From the NCBI GenBank assembly GCA_026390585.1, contig JAPLFP010000305.1, positions 1 to 38,733 of the forward strand: 38,733 nucleotides of DNA, given 5' to 3'. Position numbers and translations under genes: made by a program. Below are positions 8,194 through 16,391 of this stretch, in pieces (within the stretch, counting starts at the first letter, position 1; each line of letters begins with the position of its first letter). This DNA is from Ignavibacteriales bacterium (GTDB taxonomy: Bacteria; Bacteroidota; Ignavibacteria; UBA10030). A model generated the notes under the pieces. It had not been told where the DNA came from. It searched no databases and was given only the letters and a program-made list of their open reading frames with translations.

Positions 8194-8490
8194 ATGGCCC
8201 AGTTCATGATCGATATATCGCTCCCCTCGGACCCGAACACGGAATTCTTTGCCTTGATTCCGCTTCAACAGTCCCACATCGAGAAGCTACTCGAACAAGG
8301 GGTCGTCATGGGGTATTCTCTTTCCCTTGACCGCACAAAACTCTGGATTGCCCTGAACGCTCACGATGAACGCGAAGCGGTGGAGATCCTTTCGGCATTC
8401 CCGCTCTTCGAGTATTTTGAGCCGACGATTTACCCATTAATGTTTCACAACACATCCTTGATGTCTCTCATCAAGGTTTCAATGAACTGA
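8194..8490 (+). CDS. YciI/muconolactone-isomerase-like small protein
   Basis: A 98-residue protein with the dimeric alpha-beta barrel pattern (MAQFMIDISLPSD, then a helix, then a strand-helix-strand ending in YPLMFHN). Best resemblance is to the YciI and muconolactone isomerase-like families, which often sit beside ring-cleavage enzymes. That would fit the next gene, an extradiol-type dioxygenase. No catalytic residue can be assigned with certainty. AGAGAGAG precedes the ATG. It lies 49 bp after doxX and 11 bp before the dioxygenase. Confidence 0.6.
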   Translation: MAQFMIDISLPSDPNTEFFALIPLQQSHIEKLLEQGVVMGYSLSLDRTKLWIALNAHDEREAVEILSAFPLFEYFEPTIYPLMFHNTSLMSLIKVSMN

Positions 8491-8501
8491 GGAACAACAC
8501 A

Positions 8502-9392
8502 GTGAAACCTGTATCTCAGCACGCGTCATCGGTGATAGAGGTCGCAAACCGGTTGCCAGATTCTACCCGAATCGAGTATGCCCAGTTTCTGGTACCCGAT
8601 GCATCCGACTCGCTGCAATTCTACACGCATCTGGTAGGTTTGAGCGAGACCTGGTCTCGTGGCAATACGATTGCCCTATCTGCTTCGAAGGATGGAACTC
8701 CTCTCGTTTTGCTGACAGAAGACAGGACCGCCAAACTCCCGCCAGCCCATTCCGCCGGCCTTTTTCATCTGGCACTCCTCTATCCAACGCGTCGAGATTT
8801 GGCCGCAGCCTTCAAGCGGCTCCGTGAGTATGGCTGGCAATTTCACGGTTTCGCGGACCATGGAGTGAGCGAGGCTCTTTATATGGCAGATGCGGATGGC
8901 AACGGGATCGAACTTTACGTCGACCGGAGTCCCGAACAATGGCCGTACAGGAACGGTGAACTCGAGATGATCACCGAGCCACTCGACCTCGAGAGCCTGT
9001 TGTCCGAGCTCAAGAGTCCTTCCCAACGGCAATCGGGAAGTGGACTCACCATCGGGCACATACACCTTCAGGTCACCAGTCTGCAATCCGCGGAAGAATT
9101 TTATCGCGAGACGCTCGGTTTCGACGTCACACAACGGTCATTTCCTGGAGCCCTTTTCGTTGCCGCCGGGGGGTATCATCACCACATCGGGTTGAATGTC
9201 TAGAACAGCAGAGGCGGATCGCCGTCAGCAGATGGGATAGTTGGACTTGCACGGTTTGGTATTCGCGTGGGCTCTGGCGATGCGGGTCAGGTTCTTGCAG
9301 CCCGTCTTCGAAAGACACCGTACTGGTCGAATGAGTCCGAACAGGGAATTATGGTCCACGACGCAGACGGCATTCAAATAGAGATTATCTAA
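8502..9392 (+). pseudogene. CatE/MhqO-type ring-cleavage dioxygenase with in-frame amber stop
   Basis: Two VOC modules (about residues 24-140 and 182-296) of a catechol-2,3-dioxygenase-like enzyme. It starts at GTG 8502 with GAGGA upstream. The frame is interrupted by TAG at 9201-9203 (codon 234) and then continues without shift to TAA at 9390-9392, giving 296 residues in all. The context YHHHIGLNV-stop-NSRGGS corresponds to the family motif YHHHxGLNTWNSRGG, so the stop replaces the conserved Trp (TGG to TAG). Likely Fe ligands are H186 (IGHIHLQV), a His of HHH 226-228, and E294 (DGIQIEII). The truncated 233-residue product lacks the Glu ligand and should be inactive. Confidence 0.85.
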
Positions 9393-9428
9393 CAACTCAA
9401 CATTTCTCAATGTTTAACTGGAGATAGC

Positions 9429-10022
9429 ATGAAACGTTTCATTCTTTTCTTCGCATTAACAATCCTCAGCGTAGGATCTCTGATGGCACAGAAATCCGGA
9501 TGGACGCTGGACAAAGCGCATTCGAGCATAGGCTTTTCAGTGCGTCATATGGTCATTTCAGAGGTGACCGGCAATTTCAAGGACTTTGATATCACTTTCA
9601 CGTCGGTCAAGGATGACTACTCCGACGCAGCGGTTGAGGCAACAATCAAGGTTGCCAGCATCAACACGGACAACGAACGTCGTGACGGACATTTGAAGAC
9701 CGATGACTTCTTCAATGCCGAAAAGTTTCCGCAGATCAAGTTTAGGAGCACTTCGTTCGAGAAGGTCGGAGAAAACAAATACAAGATCACCGGTGATCTG
9801 ACGATCCGCGACGTCACAAAGAAGGTGACGTTTGATGCCACGTACAACGGCACGATCAAAGCTCCCTGGGGTGCTACCGTCAGTTCGTGGAAGGCAACCT
9901 CGTCTGTGAACCGATTCGACTATGGTCTGAAGTGGAACAAAGCGATTGAGACCGGTGGGTTGATTGCGGGGGATATCGTGACCATCACCTTAAACCTTGA
10001 ACTGAACAAGCCGTCGGCGTAG
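9429..10022 (+). CDS. YceI-family secreted lipid-binding-like protein
   Basis: A 197-residue protein with a clear Sec signal peptide (MKRFILFFALTILSVGSLMAQ, cleavage after about residue 20). A lipocalin-like YceI beta barrel follows: WTLDKAHSSIGFSVRHM, GNFKDFD, DDFFNAEKFPQIKFRSTSF, LTIRDVTKKVTFD and the terminal GLIAGDIVTITLNLEL. YceI proteins bind polyisoprenoid or quinone-like lipids in the periplasm, which suits the quinone-stress theme of the operon. It is last in the unit, 36 bp after the dioxygenase, and is followed by a strong terminator. Confidence 0.9.
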   Translation: MKRFILFFALTILSVGSLMAQKSGWTLDKAHSSIGFSVRHMVISEVTGNFKDFDITFTSVKDDYSDAAVEATIKVASINTDNERRDGHLKTDDFFNAEKFPQIKFRSTSFEKVGENKYKITGDLTIRDVTKKVTFDATYNGTIKAPWGATVSSWKATSSVNRFDYGLKWNKAIETGGLIAGDIVTITLNLELNKPSA

Positions 10023-10042
10023 TATCCACGTTTGTCAAATAT

Positions 10043-10083
10043 CAAGGCCCGCCTCCTTCGCAGGAAGCGGGCCTTGTTGTTTC
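10043..10083. terminator. Intrinsic terminator between convergent genes
   Basis: CAAGGCCCGC (10043-10052) pairs perfectly with GCGGGCCTTG (10067-10076), with an inner TCC/GGA pairing, followed by TTGTTTC. It ends the plus-strand operon after yceI. With no matching long T-tract on the other strand it probably serves the plus strand best. The minus-strand acyltransferase gene ends 20 bp further on. Confidence 0.85.
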
Positions 10084-10102
10084 TGCGGCCACTGATTGCT
10101 CG

Positions 10103-11263
10103 TCAGACTTTCAGGATGATGTTGTACTTGTACATCACCCAGGCGATGAGGTACAGCCCGAGCATGAACGCCACCGAATGCAGGAAAGAGGCGAACATCG
10201 GGTCGCCGATCCATAAGAAGAACGTCTGATAATACCATGTTTTGAGAGCAACGGGATTGCCGTCTGCACCAGTCCATTTAATGAGTACTGTCAGGCGACC
10301 AACAAGTCCTGCGATCGCGAACATCGTGATCGCATTCAATCCATAGATCTGGAATGGCTTCGTCCACCCCTTGTAACCCTTGACGTCGATGATCCAGTAG
10401 CAGAACGCAAAGATGTTCATTGCCAGACCGGCCATGAAGACAGAATACGTGCTCGTCCAGAGATTCTTGTTGATCGGCAGCCAGTTGTCCATCAGCAGGC
10501 CCATGAAAATCAGTCCGCTTCCGAAGACAAACATCCAGGCCGTTTTCTCATGTTGCGTCCTGTCAGACCTGATGAAGTGACCGGTCAAGACGCCAAAGAG
10601 GGTCGTTGCAATGGCTGGAAGCGTGCTGAAAATTCCCTCGGGATCGAATCCAGGTGCGGGGGCACCCGCCCACGTGTGACCACTCAAAAGTATAGAATCG
10701 ATGTACCACGCCAGACTTCCTTTTGGTTCGAGCACACCCGGCCCAAAGTCTGGAACAGGGACGATTTTGATGAGAATCCAATACACAACGAGGAATATGA
10801 CCGTCCATCGTATCTGCCAGAGTCGATTGGTGTATAGCACGATCGATCCGGCGACGAGATAGCAGATGGCGATGCGTTGGAGAACGCCCGGAATCCGGAT
10901 GGCCGCCCAGCTGAACTGATGTCCAAAAATCAAGCCAAAGGGAAACCCGTTCAGGAACAGTCCAATCGCGAATATCGAGAGCGCTCTCTGGAGTGTATGC
11001 ATCATCAGCTTGTTGCGATCGGCCCCTTGCTCGACACGCTTCGAGAAGGAGAACGTCATTGCAACGCCGACGATCCAAAGAAAGAAGGGAAAGATGAGAT
11101 CGGTGAAGGTCCAGCCGTTCCAGGCCGCATGTTTGAAGGGTGGATAGATATTCGACCAGGAACCGGGGTTATTGACCATCATCATGCCAGCAACGGTGGC
11201 ACCCCGAAAGACATCCAGGGAAAGCAAGCGGCCGCTGGTTTTGGCGGTAGCCGATTCTGTCAT
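10103..11263 (-). CDS. NagX/HGSNAT-like membrane acyltransferase (DUF5009)
   Basis: A 386-residue polytopic membrane protein (about ten helices) of the heparan-alpha-glucosaminide N-acetyltransferase-like family. The signature RLLSLDVFRGATVAGMMMVN opens the protein, followed by WTFTDLIFPFFLWIVGVAM and IPGVLQRIAICYL. In eukaryotic HGSNAT and bacterial NagX the family moves an acetyl group across a membrane onto an amino sugar. Here the acceptor is unknown but is likely a cell-wall or imported glycan. AAGGAG lies 7 bp upstream of the start. It is the last gene of the minus-strand block and converges on yceI. Confidence 0.85.
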   Translation of the reverse strand: MTESATAKTSGRLLSLDVFRGATVAGMMMVNNPGSWSNIYPPFKHAAWNGWTFTDLIFPFFLWIVGVAMTFSFSKRVEQGADRNKLMMHTLQRALSIFAIGLFLNGFPFGLIFGHQFSWAAIRIPGVLQRIAICYLVAGSIVLYTNRLWQIRWTVIFLVVYWILIKIVPVPDFGPGVLEPKGSLAWYIDSILLSGHTWAGAPAPGFDPEGIFSTLPAIATTLFGVLTGHFIRSDRTQHEKTAWMFVFGSGLIFMGLLMDNWLPINKNLWTSTYSVFMAGLAMNIFAFCYWIIDVKGYKGWTKPFQIYGLNAITMFAIAGLVGRLTVLIKWTGADGNPVALKTWYYQTFFLWIGDPMFASFLHSVAFMLGLYLIAWVMYKYNIILKV

Positions 11264-11349
11264 GGGAAGCTCCTTGAGTTAGTCAGTCATGAAACGACAA
11301 TCCAGAGCGTTGAACGAAGCTCGCGAACGGCGCCGTTGAGCTCGTGCTT

Positions 11350-11448
11350 CTACCCCCACGATGTTCCCGACCTAAGAAAAAAAACAATGAACCAACCCAC
11401 GAGAAGCGCGACGACGATGAGAATGCGGAGTTTATTTTGTGATGACAT
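11350..11448 (-). CDS. Possible 32-residue single-span membrane peptide
   Basis: The 279-bp gap between the thioredoxin and acyltransferase genes holds a short frame, MSSQNKLRILIVVALLVGWF and 12 more residues. It has the polar-start, 19-residue hydrophobic helix, Arg-end layout of a small membrane peptide. No convincing ribosome site is seen, and an A/T homopolymer of eight lies within it, so the frame could be wrong. Offered as a candidate only. Nothing else is visible in the gap. Confidence 0.25.
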   Translation of the reverse strand: MSSQNKLRILIVVALLVGWFIVFFLRSGTSWG

Positions 11449-11542
11449 CGAGAATCTGTCAGTGAGAGTTTGTTGAATGAAAAGATAGCCACTTTTGACT
11501 GGACAAGCAAAAGACCTCATGTACGGGCAACCGCACCTCCGG

Positions 11543-12343
11543 CTATTTTGCGACAAGCTCCGTCAACTTGTTCGCAAGGGCGGTCCTGTTGAACTCCATT
11601 TGACTGTCGATTCGAAAGCGTCCAACCTCTTTGCGGTCACTTTCCAAAACAATGACTTCGCCCATACCTTCCTGTCCTGTCGATCCGAGCTGTTCAATCG
11701 CGGTACGATCTGAACTGTTGCTCTTCACGAGGAGTGTCGGAACAAAATGCTTCCCGATGATTTCGCCCACCTTTTGTTCTTCGAACATATCGTTCGCCGA
11801 CTCGATCTCTTCACTGGAATTCAGGACAAGAATCATGACTCGACGTTTTTGAAGAGACGCTTCCATCACCACCTTGTCAAGTTCCTGCCATTGGAGAATC
11901 TGGACACCAGTCGAGTCATTCAACCACTCGATAAAGGGCGATCTCGGATAGAAGCCGACATGGCGCTTTCGTTCTCTGCCTGTTGGAGTCAACACAATGT
12001 AGGTTGGGTATGCCTTGATGTGGAATTGTTTTCTGAGGGTATCACCAAGAACGGGATCATCGCCATTGATCTTCGCGAGAACATACCTTGATTTCAGAAT
12101 GAGCTGCACAGAATCATCCGGAAAAACGTTCTTGTCCATACTCTTGCACGGACCGCACCATTCCGCGTAGACATCGACAAGTACGGGCTTTCGCTGACGT
12201 AGAGCTACCGCCTTTGCCTCATCGATGTTAAGCCACTGCAATGCAGTACTCGAAGGCCAATACTCCAACGCTGCCGCAACAATCAGCAAGATACACCCGA
12301 CGACTGCAAACCGTTTGGCGTATGTGATATCGCGTTGATTCAT
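11543..12343 (-). CDS. Membrane-anchored thioredoxin-like protein
   Basis: A 266-residue protein with one N-terminal membrane helix (RFAVVGCILLIVAAALEYW, about residues 11-29) and a periplasmic thioredoxin domain at about 38-150. The active site is AEWCGPCKSMD (C63, C66). A cis-Pro region AYPTYIVLTPTGRE follows, similar to the C-terminal domain of DsbD and to thioredoxin_7 proteins. Residues about 160-266 form a second, less recognisable alpha/beta segment without a CxxC. ATG 12343 is preferred over an upstream TTG that would overlap the permease gene. It starts 4 bp after the ABC permease stop and is probably cotranscribed with it. Confidence 0.8.
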   Translation of the reverse strand: MNQRDITYAKRFAVVGCILLIVAAALEYWPSSTALQWLNIDEAKAVALRQRKPVLVDVYAEWCGPCKSMDKNVFPDDSVQLILKSRYVLAKINGDDPVLGDTLRKQFHIKAYPTYIVLTPTGRERKRHVGFYPRSPFIEWLNDSTGVQILQWQELDKVVMEASLQKRRVMILVLNSSEEIESANDMFEEQKVGEIIGKHFVPTLLVKSNSSDRTAIEQLGSTGQEGMGEVIVLESDRKEVGRFRIDSQMEFNRTALANKLTELVAK

Positions 12344-12347
12344 GATA

Positions 12348-13112
12348 CTATTCAGAGCCTTTGTCAACCTGTATCACAGAAATACTCCAGAACGCAAGAG
12401 CCAGAAAGATCGCCAATGCTCCGAACCCCCAGGAGAGTTCGGCAACGGGCGTCCCCGTCCTCGCCATAACCACATCGATCGAATCCCAGAATCCGCTGGG
12501 AAAGAGATATTCTTTCAGGATGACGAGCCACTTGTCCATCCAGTGGACATATTGGATGTAGGAGCTGATCGAAGATGCAAGAATTGCCCAGAATGTCAGC
12601 GCAATGACATTGAAGACGCCAGGAAGCCAACACGAAAGGAAAAGCAGGATCACCACATAGAGAAATCCCTGAAGGAGAATCAACGCATGAATGTAGAGGA
12701 CCCGGGCAAGATCAAATTGCACTGGCGTCTTTGAGAAGAAAACAGCGAAAGCCACGTTGGGAAGAATACCGGCGACAACGATCGTTATGACGAGAGAGCA
12801 ATACACCGCAGCCAGCTTGACAGCCATGTAGCGCTGCCGGGTGATGGGGCGGATCAATAACGTTCGGAGCCATCCATCTTTGACATCGTTGCTCACCGAT
12901 CCGATCGCGAAGATTGCTGATGCCAGTGGAACCACAAAATTGAGATTTAACATGATTGCTTGTTGGGCGACATTGTACTGCCGCTGCATCCTGCCCGTTG
13001 CAAATGTCATAAGAACAGAGAGCGATGCAAGCATCACCGGTACGAAATACGCAGCGATGGGCCATAGTCGATGCAGCTCAATCAGAAAGAGTTTTCGGAT
13101 TGCGCCCTTCAC
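12348..13112 (-). CDS. ABC-2 type transporter permease
   Basis: A 254-residue permease with six predicted membrane helices (about 14-34, 50-72, 99-121, 137-158, 163-182 and 230-248). The pattern is that of ABC-2 exporters of the NatB/CcmB-like kind (IGSVSNDVKDGWLRTLLIRPITRQRYMAVK between helices 2 and 3). It starts with GTG, overlapping the ATPase stop by 4 bp (GTGA), so the two are translationally coupled partners. Substrate unknown. The thioredoxin-like gene directly follows, so the transporter could serve an envelope redox process. Confidence 0.82.
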   Translation of the reverse strand: MKGAIRKLFLIELHRLWPIAAYFVPVMLASLSVLMTFATGRMQRQYNVAQQAIMLNLNFVVPLASAIFAIGSVSNDVKDGWLRTLLIRPITRQRYMAVKLAAVYCSLVITIVVAGILPNVAFAVFFSKTPVQFDLARVLYIHALILLQGFLYVVILLFLSCWLPGVFNVIALTFWAILASSISSYIQYVHWMDKWLVILKEYLFPSGFWDSIDVVMARTGTPVAELSWGFGALAIFLALAFWSISVIQVDKGSE

Positions 13113-13849
13113 GTCCGTTTCCTTTCCACCAGGTGCTTCCGGAATGCCTCTTCGAGGAAGCCTTGCGGAGTATTCACGAGTGAGTGTTCTGCAACCAGTG
13201 CTCCATCCAGGATGAAGAGAACACGATCACACACGTTTTCCACTTCCGTCAAGTTGTGAGAACTGAAGAACACCGTTGTCCCTTTTCCCTTTTGCTGAGT
13301 CAGATATTCACGCAATTCGAACACTGACGGGGGATCCATCGAAGCGGTCGGCTCATCCAGAAAGACGACTTTTGGCGAACCGATGAATGCGACGGCCAGT
13401 TCGATTTTCTGCCGCATTCCCTTTGAGAGCGCAGAGAGCTTTCGCCCCGCTGCATTCGTCAGACTGAAGTGCTCCAACAATCCGGCAACTTCTTCAGACG
13501 GACGCGGGCAGCCAACAAGAAGAGCGTGGAGATCAAGAAAGGATTGAGTCGAAATTGTGCCCGACCGGAACTGCGAATCGGCCTGATAGCCGATCTGTTT
13601 TCTTGTCTCCAGTGATTCAGGGTGATTCCCAAGAATGGATGCAGAGCCACCCTTATCGGCGCCGAGAAAACCCAGAAGGATACGAAGAAGTGTCGATTTT
13701 CCTGCGCCATTCGGACCAATGAGCCCGACGATCTCCCCTTGCCGTACCTGAAAGCTCACGTTGTTGAGCGCGTGCACAGGAGTCTTTGAGCGAGGATTGT
13801 ACGTTTTGCTTATGTTCTCGGCATGAATCGCCGGAATCGCTGATTCCAT
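13109..13849 (-). CDS. ABC transporter ATP-binding protein
   Basis: A 246-residue ATPase partner of the permease that follows. Walker A is GPNGAGKST (residues 45-53), the Q-loop region IGYQADSQFRSG, the signature LSKGMRQKIELA (a variant of LSGGQ), and Walker B VVFLDEPTASMD with the switch-His region FFSSHNL. It resembles ATPases of ABC-2 drug, sodium or polysaccharide exporters. ATG 13849 is preferred because the domain starts soon after; an in-frame extension to 13906 would add 19 unconserved residues. A 70-bp gap separates it from the CDF gene upstream. Confidence 0.88.
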   Translation of the reverse strand: MESAIPAIHAENISKTYNPRSKTPVHALNNVSFQVRQGEIVGLIGPNGAGKSTLLRILLGFLGADKGGSASILGNHPESLETRKQIGYQADSQFRSGTISTQSFLDLHALLVGCPRPSEEVAGLLEHFSLTNAAGRKLSALSKGMRQKIELAVAFIGSPKVVFLDEPTASMDPPSVFELREYLTQQKGKGTTVFFSSHNLTEVENVCDRVLFILDGALVAEHSLVNTPQGFLEEAFRKHLVERKRT

Positions 13850-13919
13850 GTCAGGGGAATTGTTGATCGAAAAGAATGAAGGCAAAATTACGCAGGAACC
13901 CGCCAATTATCAACACAAA

Positions 13920-15305
13920 TCAGCTCGGCCCGACGGGCTCCGCGTGAATGGTGAACCGACGAACCTGTCCAAACACCTGATAGAGTTTCGCTTCCACCTC
14001 AGCGATAATTTGATGCACTTCCTCCAACGTTTTCCCGCTGTCCAACCGGCACGTCAGAGTGACGTGGTACTCGGAAGCGTGTCGTAAGACAGAGATGTCC
14101 GCGCAAGCAAGAACACGTCGATCGCGCAGAACAAGCTTTTCGATGGCGCTACAGAGCGCTCGTTCGTCCTCGGTTGCATGCATGGGTTCTCCCGGATCGG
14201 CGAGATATTCTTCGAGGTGAATTGTAACCTTTTCCACCGACGATATCTCTTTCCGGATCTGCTGCTCGATTTCGGATGCCAGTGTGTGAGCTTCGACAAA
14301 CGTGTTCCCTTTTTTGTATTCCGCATCGAAGTCGATGAAATACCCTCCGGTTGAACGATGGACTTCGAGATTGTGCGGCGGAGGAAGCCCTTTCTCGATA
14401 ACGATCATCCGGACTCTGTCGAGGACCGATTCATCTTGCGTCTGCATGGGTTCCGGGTGAACCGTGACATCAACCTGAGGATGCACCGCCTGGATCGTGC
14501 GCTCAATCTCGTCGACAATCTGATGAGCCCGTTCAAACGGCATCGTCCGGCGAAGCCCTACGGTAGCATCCACAAATGCTTTCGATCCCGACATGCGGAC
14601 ACGCAGCAACCTCACTTCTTGAACCCCGTCAACGGCTTTGATCTTTTCTTCAATCTGTTGAGCCAGTCCGTCAGGCACACGGTCCATCAGCGCATCGATC
14701 GTGCGACGGCCAAGCCGGTAACTGACCCCTAAGACCATAACGGCAACTGCCAAAGCCGCGACCGCATCGAAACTGGTGTAGCCAAATGACACGAAAATCA
14801 ATCCGGCGAGAACGGTCAACGACGACCAGATGTCACTCGAAAAGTGAAGCGCGTCCGCTTCCAGTGCCTGGCTCCGGTATTTCTTCGCAACTCGTGTGAG
14901 TGCACGAGACCTGCTGAAATCAATTGCAATCGAAACCACAACGACGCCAAAACTCCAGACGGTTGCCTCGACGTGAGCAGAACCGGTTATGAGGCGCTCG
15001 ACGCCCTCCCAGATGATCCATCCACACGTCGCAACCAGAAGCATCGTTTCAAACAAGGCGGAGATATTCTCCGTCTTCCCATGCCCGTACTGATGGTCCT
15101 TGTCTGCCGGTTTATCGGAGACACTTACGGCAATATAGGTGATAATAGCCGCGAGCAAATCCAACCCTGAGTGTGCTGCTTCGGACAGGATTCCGAGACT
15201 GTTCGTGGAAAGACCGACGATCAGTTTCATTCCTGTGAGTGCAAGACCGGCCATCACGGAACTGAGGGCTATCGATTTCTTTTCACGAACTCCAGATTCG
15301 TCCAT
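13920..15305 (-). CDS. Cation diffusion facilitator with three ZT_dimer domains
   Basis: A 461-residue metal/proton antiporter. Residues 1-205 are the six-helix CDF membrane domain with the transport site SEAAHSGLD (H45, D49) on helix 2 and ADALHFSSD (H154, D158) on helix 5. The H/D-H/D arrangement usually goes with zinc or cadmium. Instead of one cytoplasmic ZT_dimer domain there are three tandem ones (about 210-285, 297-370 and 380-457), each with a helix-strand-strand layout ending in VTxHxEP or a variant. Ordinary members are about 300 residues. The start codon overlaps the stop of the dipeptidase gene (TAATG). Confidence 0.88.
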   Translation of the reverse strand: MDESGVREKKSIALSSVMAGLALTGMKLIVGLSTNSLGILSEAAHSGLDLLAAIITYIAVSVSDKPADKDHQYGHGKTENISALFETMLLVATCGWIIWEGVERLITGSAHVEATVWSFGVVVVSIAIDFSRSRALTRVAKKYRSQALEADALHFSSDIWSSLTVLAGLIFVSFGYTSFDAVAALAVAVMVLGVSYRLGRRTIDALMDRVPDGLAQQIEEKIKAVDGVQEVRLLRVRMSGSKAFVDATVGLRRTMPFERAHQIVDEIERTIQAVHPQVDVTVHPEPMQTQDESVLDRVRMIVIEKGLPPPHNLEVHRSTGGYFIDFDAEYKKGNTFVEAHTLASEIEQQIRKEISSVEKVTIHLEEYLADPGEPMHATEDERALCSAIEKLVLRDRRVLACADISVLRHASEYHVTLTCRLDSGKTLEEVHQIIAEVEAKLYQVFGQVRRFTIHAEPVGPS

Positions 15306-16378
15306 TAGTGCATCATCTCAAACGTGATCGTTCCGATAGGATAGTGTCTCCAGTCTTCATAGTCGAAGTGCCACCACTCCGATTCAAAGGCTCTGAAACC
15401 TTCCGCCTCCATGCCTTGCCATAACACGAACCGATGCCATCGCTGCAGTGACGTTCCTCCCGAATATTCCGGATAGGCCCGGTGGGAGAATTCGTCATAG
15501 CCGCTTGTCATTTCGACCGGCTGTCCCGTTTTCAGATCATACAGTGAGAGGTCAACGGCACACCCCCGGTTGTGGCGGGACCCCTTCAAAGGATCTGCGA
15601 CAAACTCCTTTTGCTCAACCGGCGTTGCATCCCAAAACATCTTGGTCACATACCACGGACGATAGGCGTCGTGGATCAGAAGCCCGTAGCCCATTTGTCG
15701 CAGCGAACGGTGAACGCGCACCAGCGCTTCGGCTGCCGGACGCTGAAGAAATGCTCTCGCCTGTGAATAGAACTTCTCTCCCACAAAATTGTTCGTCGTT
15801 GCGTACCGAATATCGAGATGAATCGTCGAATCAAGACGCATCAACTCCACGAGATCCGAATGAAGGAATTCGCCAACTTCTTTCGGAGGGGTCGCCCGTA
15901 TCGCATTCTCCCGCAGCACGTCAACCGGTTTCAACGGCGTGATACGAAAGGACCTTCCATTCTCCTCTCCGAAGAACACCCTCTTGTACGACTTGTTGCC
16001 GGCTTCAATCGAGATTCCTGCACCAGCCTGGTTCCTTTTGAAAATACAAACTTTTTCTTCATACGGCCAGCCTTGCCCGATGGCAAAAGCGTCGCTCCCG
16101 TTCGGGCTCAGCTGAAAGAGATGATTCAATTTCGCTAGCAGGCACAGAGTTCCTTCGCGTTCAAGAACACACAGCGTATCGCTGCCGAGCACGTACTCGC
16201 CGACAAGCCCCTTCCATTGTGACGGAACGTCTGATGGTTTCTCCAGAGTTCGTTCTTGTGGGAGAATCTGAGAAGCATCAACCCTGATCCAAGAAAATGG
16301 TGCGAGCTGCACACAGCTCATCACCAAAAGGATCGCAATCGTAGATGTGAACTTCATCAAACCATTTCGGGGTCGCAT
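15305..16378 (-). CDS. VanX-like D-alanyl-D-alanine dipeptidase (M15D)
   Basis: A 357-residue secreted zinc dipeptidase. The start has AAAGGA 5 bp upstream. A signal peptide (FTSTIAILLVMSCVQLAPFSW) is followed by an unassigned beta-rich segment (about 40-160). The M15D catalytic domain spans about 170-350, with HDAYRPW, the zinc ligands H269 and D276 (SRHNRGCAVD), base E334 and ligand H337 (ESEWWHFD). Intrinsic enzymes of this family hydrolyse D-Ala-D-Ala in the periplasm for peptidoglycan turnover. There is no vanH/vanA/vanS gene nearby, so glycopeptide resistance is not indicated. It lies between an esterase and the CDF gene. Confidence 0.88.
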   Translation of the reverse strand: MRPRNGLMKFTSTIAILLVMSCVQLAPFSWIRVDASQILPQERTLEKPSDVPSQWKGLVGEYVLGSDTLCVLEREGTLCLLAKLNHLFQLSPNGSDAFAIGQGWPYEEKVCIFKRNQAGAGISIEAGNKSYKRVFFGEENGRSFRITPLKPVDVLRENAIRATPPKEVGEFLHSDLVELMRLDSTIHLDIRYATTNNFVGEKFYSQARAFLQRPAAEALVRVHRSLRQMGYGLLIHDAYRPWYVTKMFWDATPVEQKEFVADPLKGSRHNRGCAVDLSLYDLKTGQPVEMTSGYDEFSHRAYPEYSGGTSLQRWHRFVLWQGMEAEGFRAFESEWWHFDYEDWRHYPIGTITFEMMH

Positions 16379-16391
16379 CGTATCCTTTGGA

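Noticed and set aside
8502-9392. Stop-codon recoding (pyrrolysine or selenocysteine)
   Set aside because: The TAG replaces a conserved Trp rather than a Pyl or Sec position, the TGA in the M28 gene has no evident SECIS context, and TAG and TGA end many other genes here.
15305-16378. Glycopeptide-resistance gene
   Set aside because: The catalytic domain is VanX-like, but there are no vanH, vanA/B or vanRS homologues and the protein is exported, which fits an intrinsic wall enzyme.
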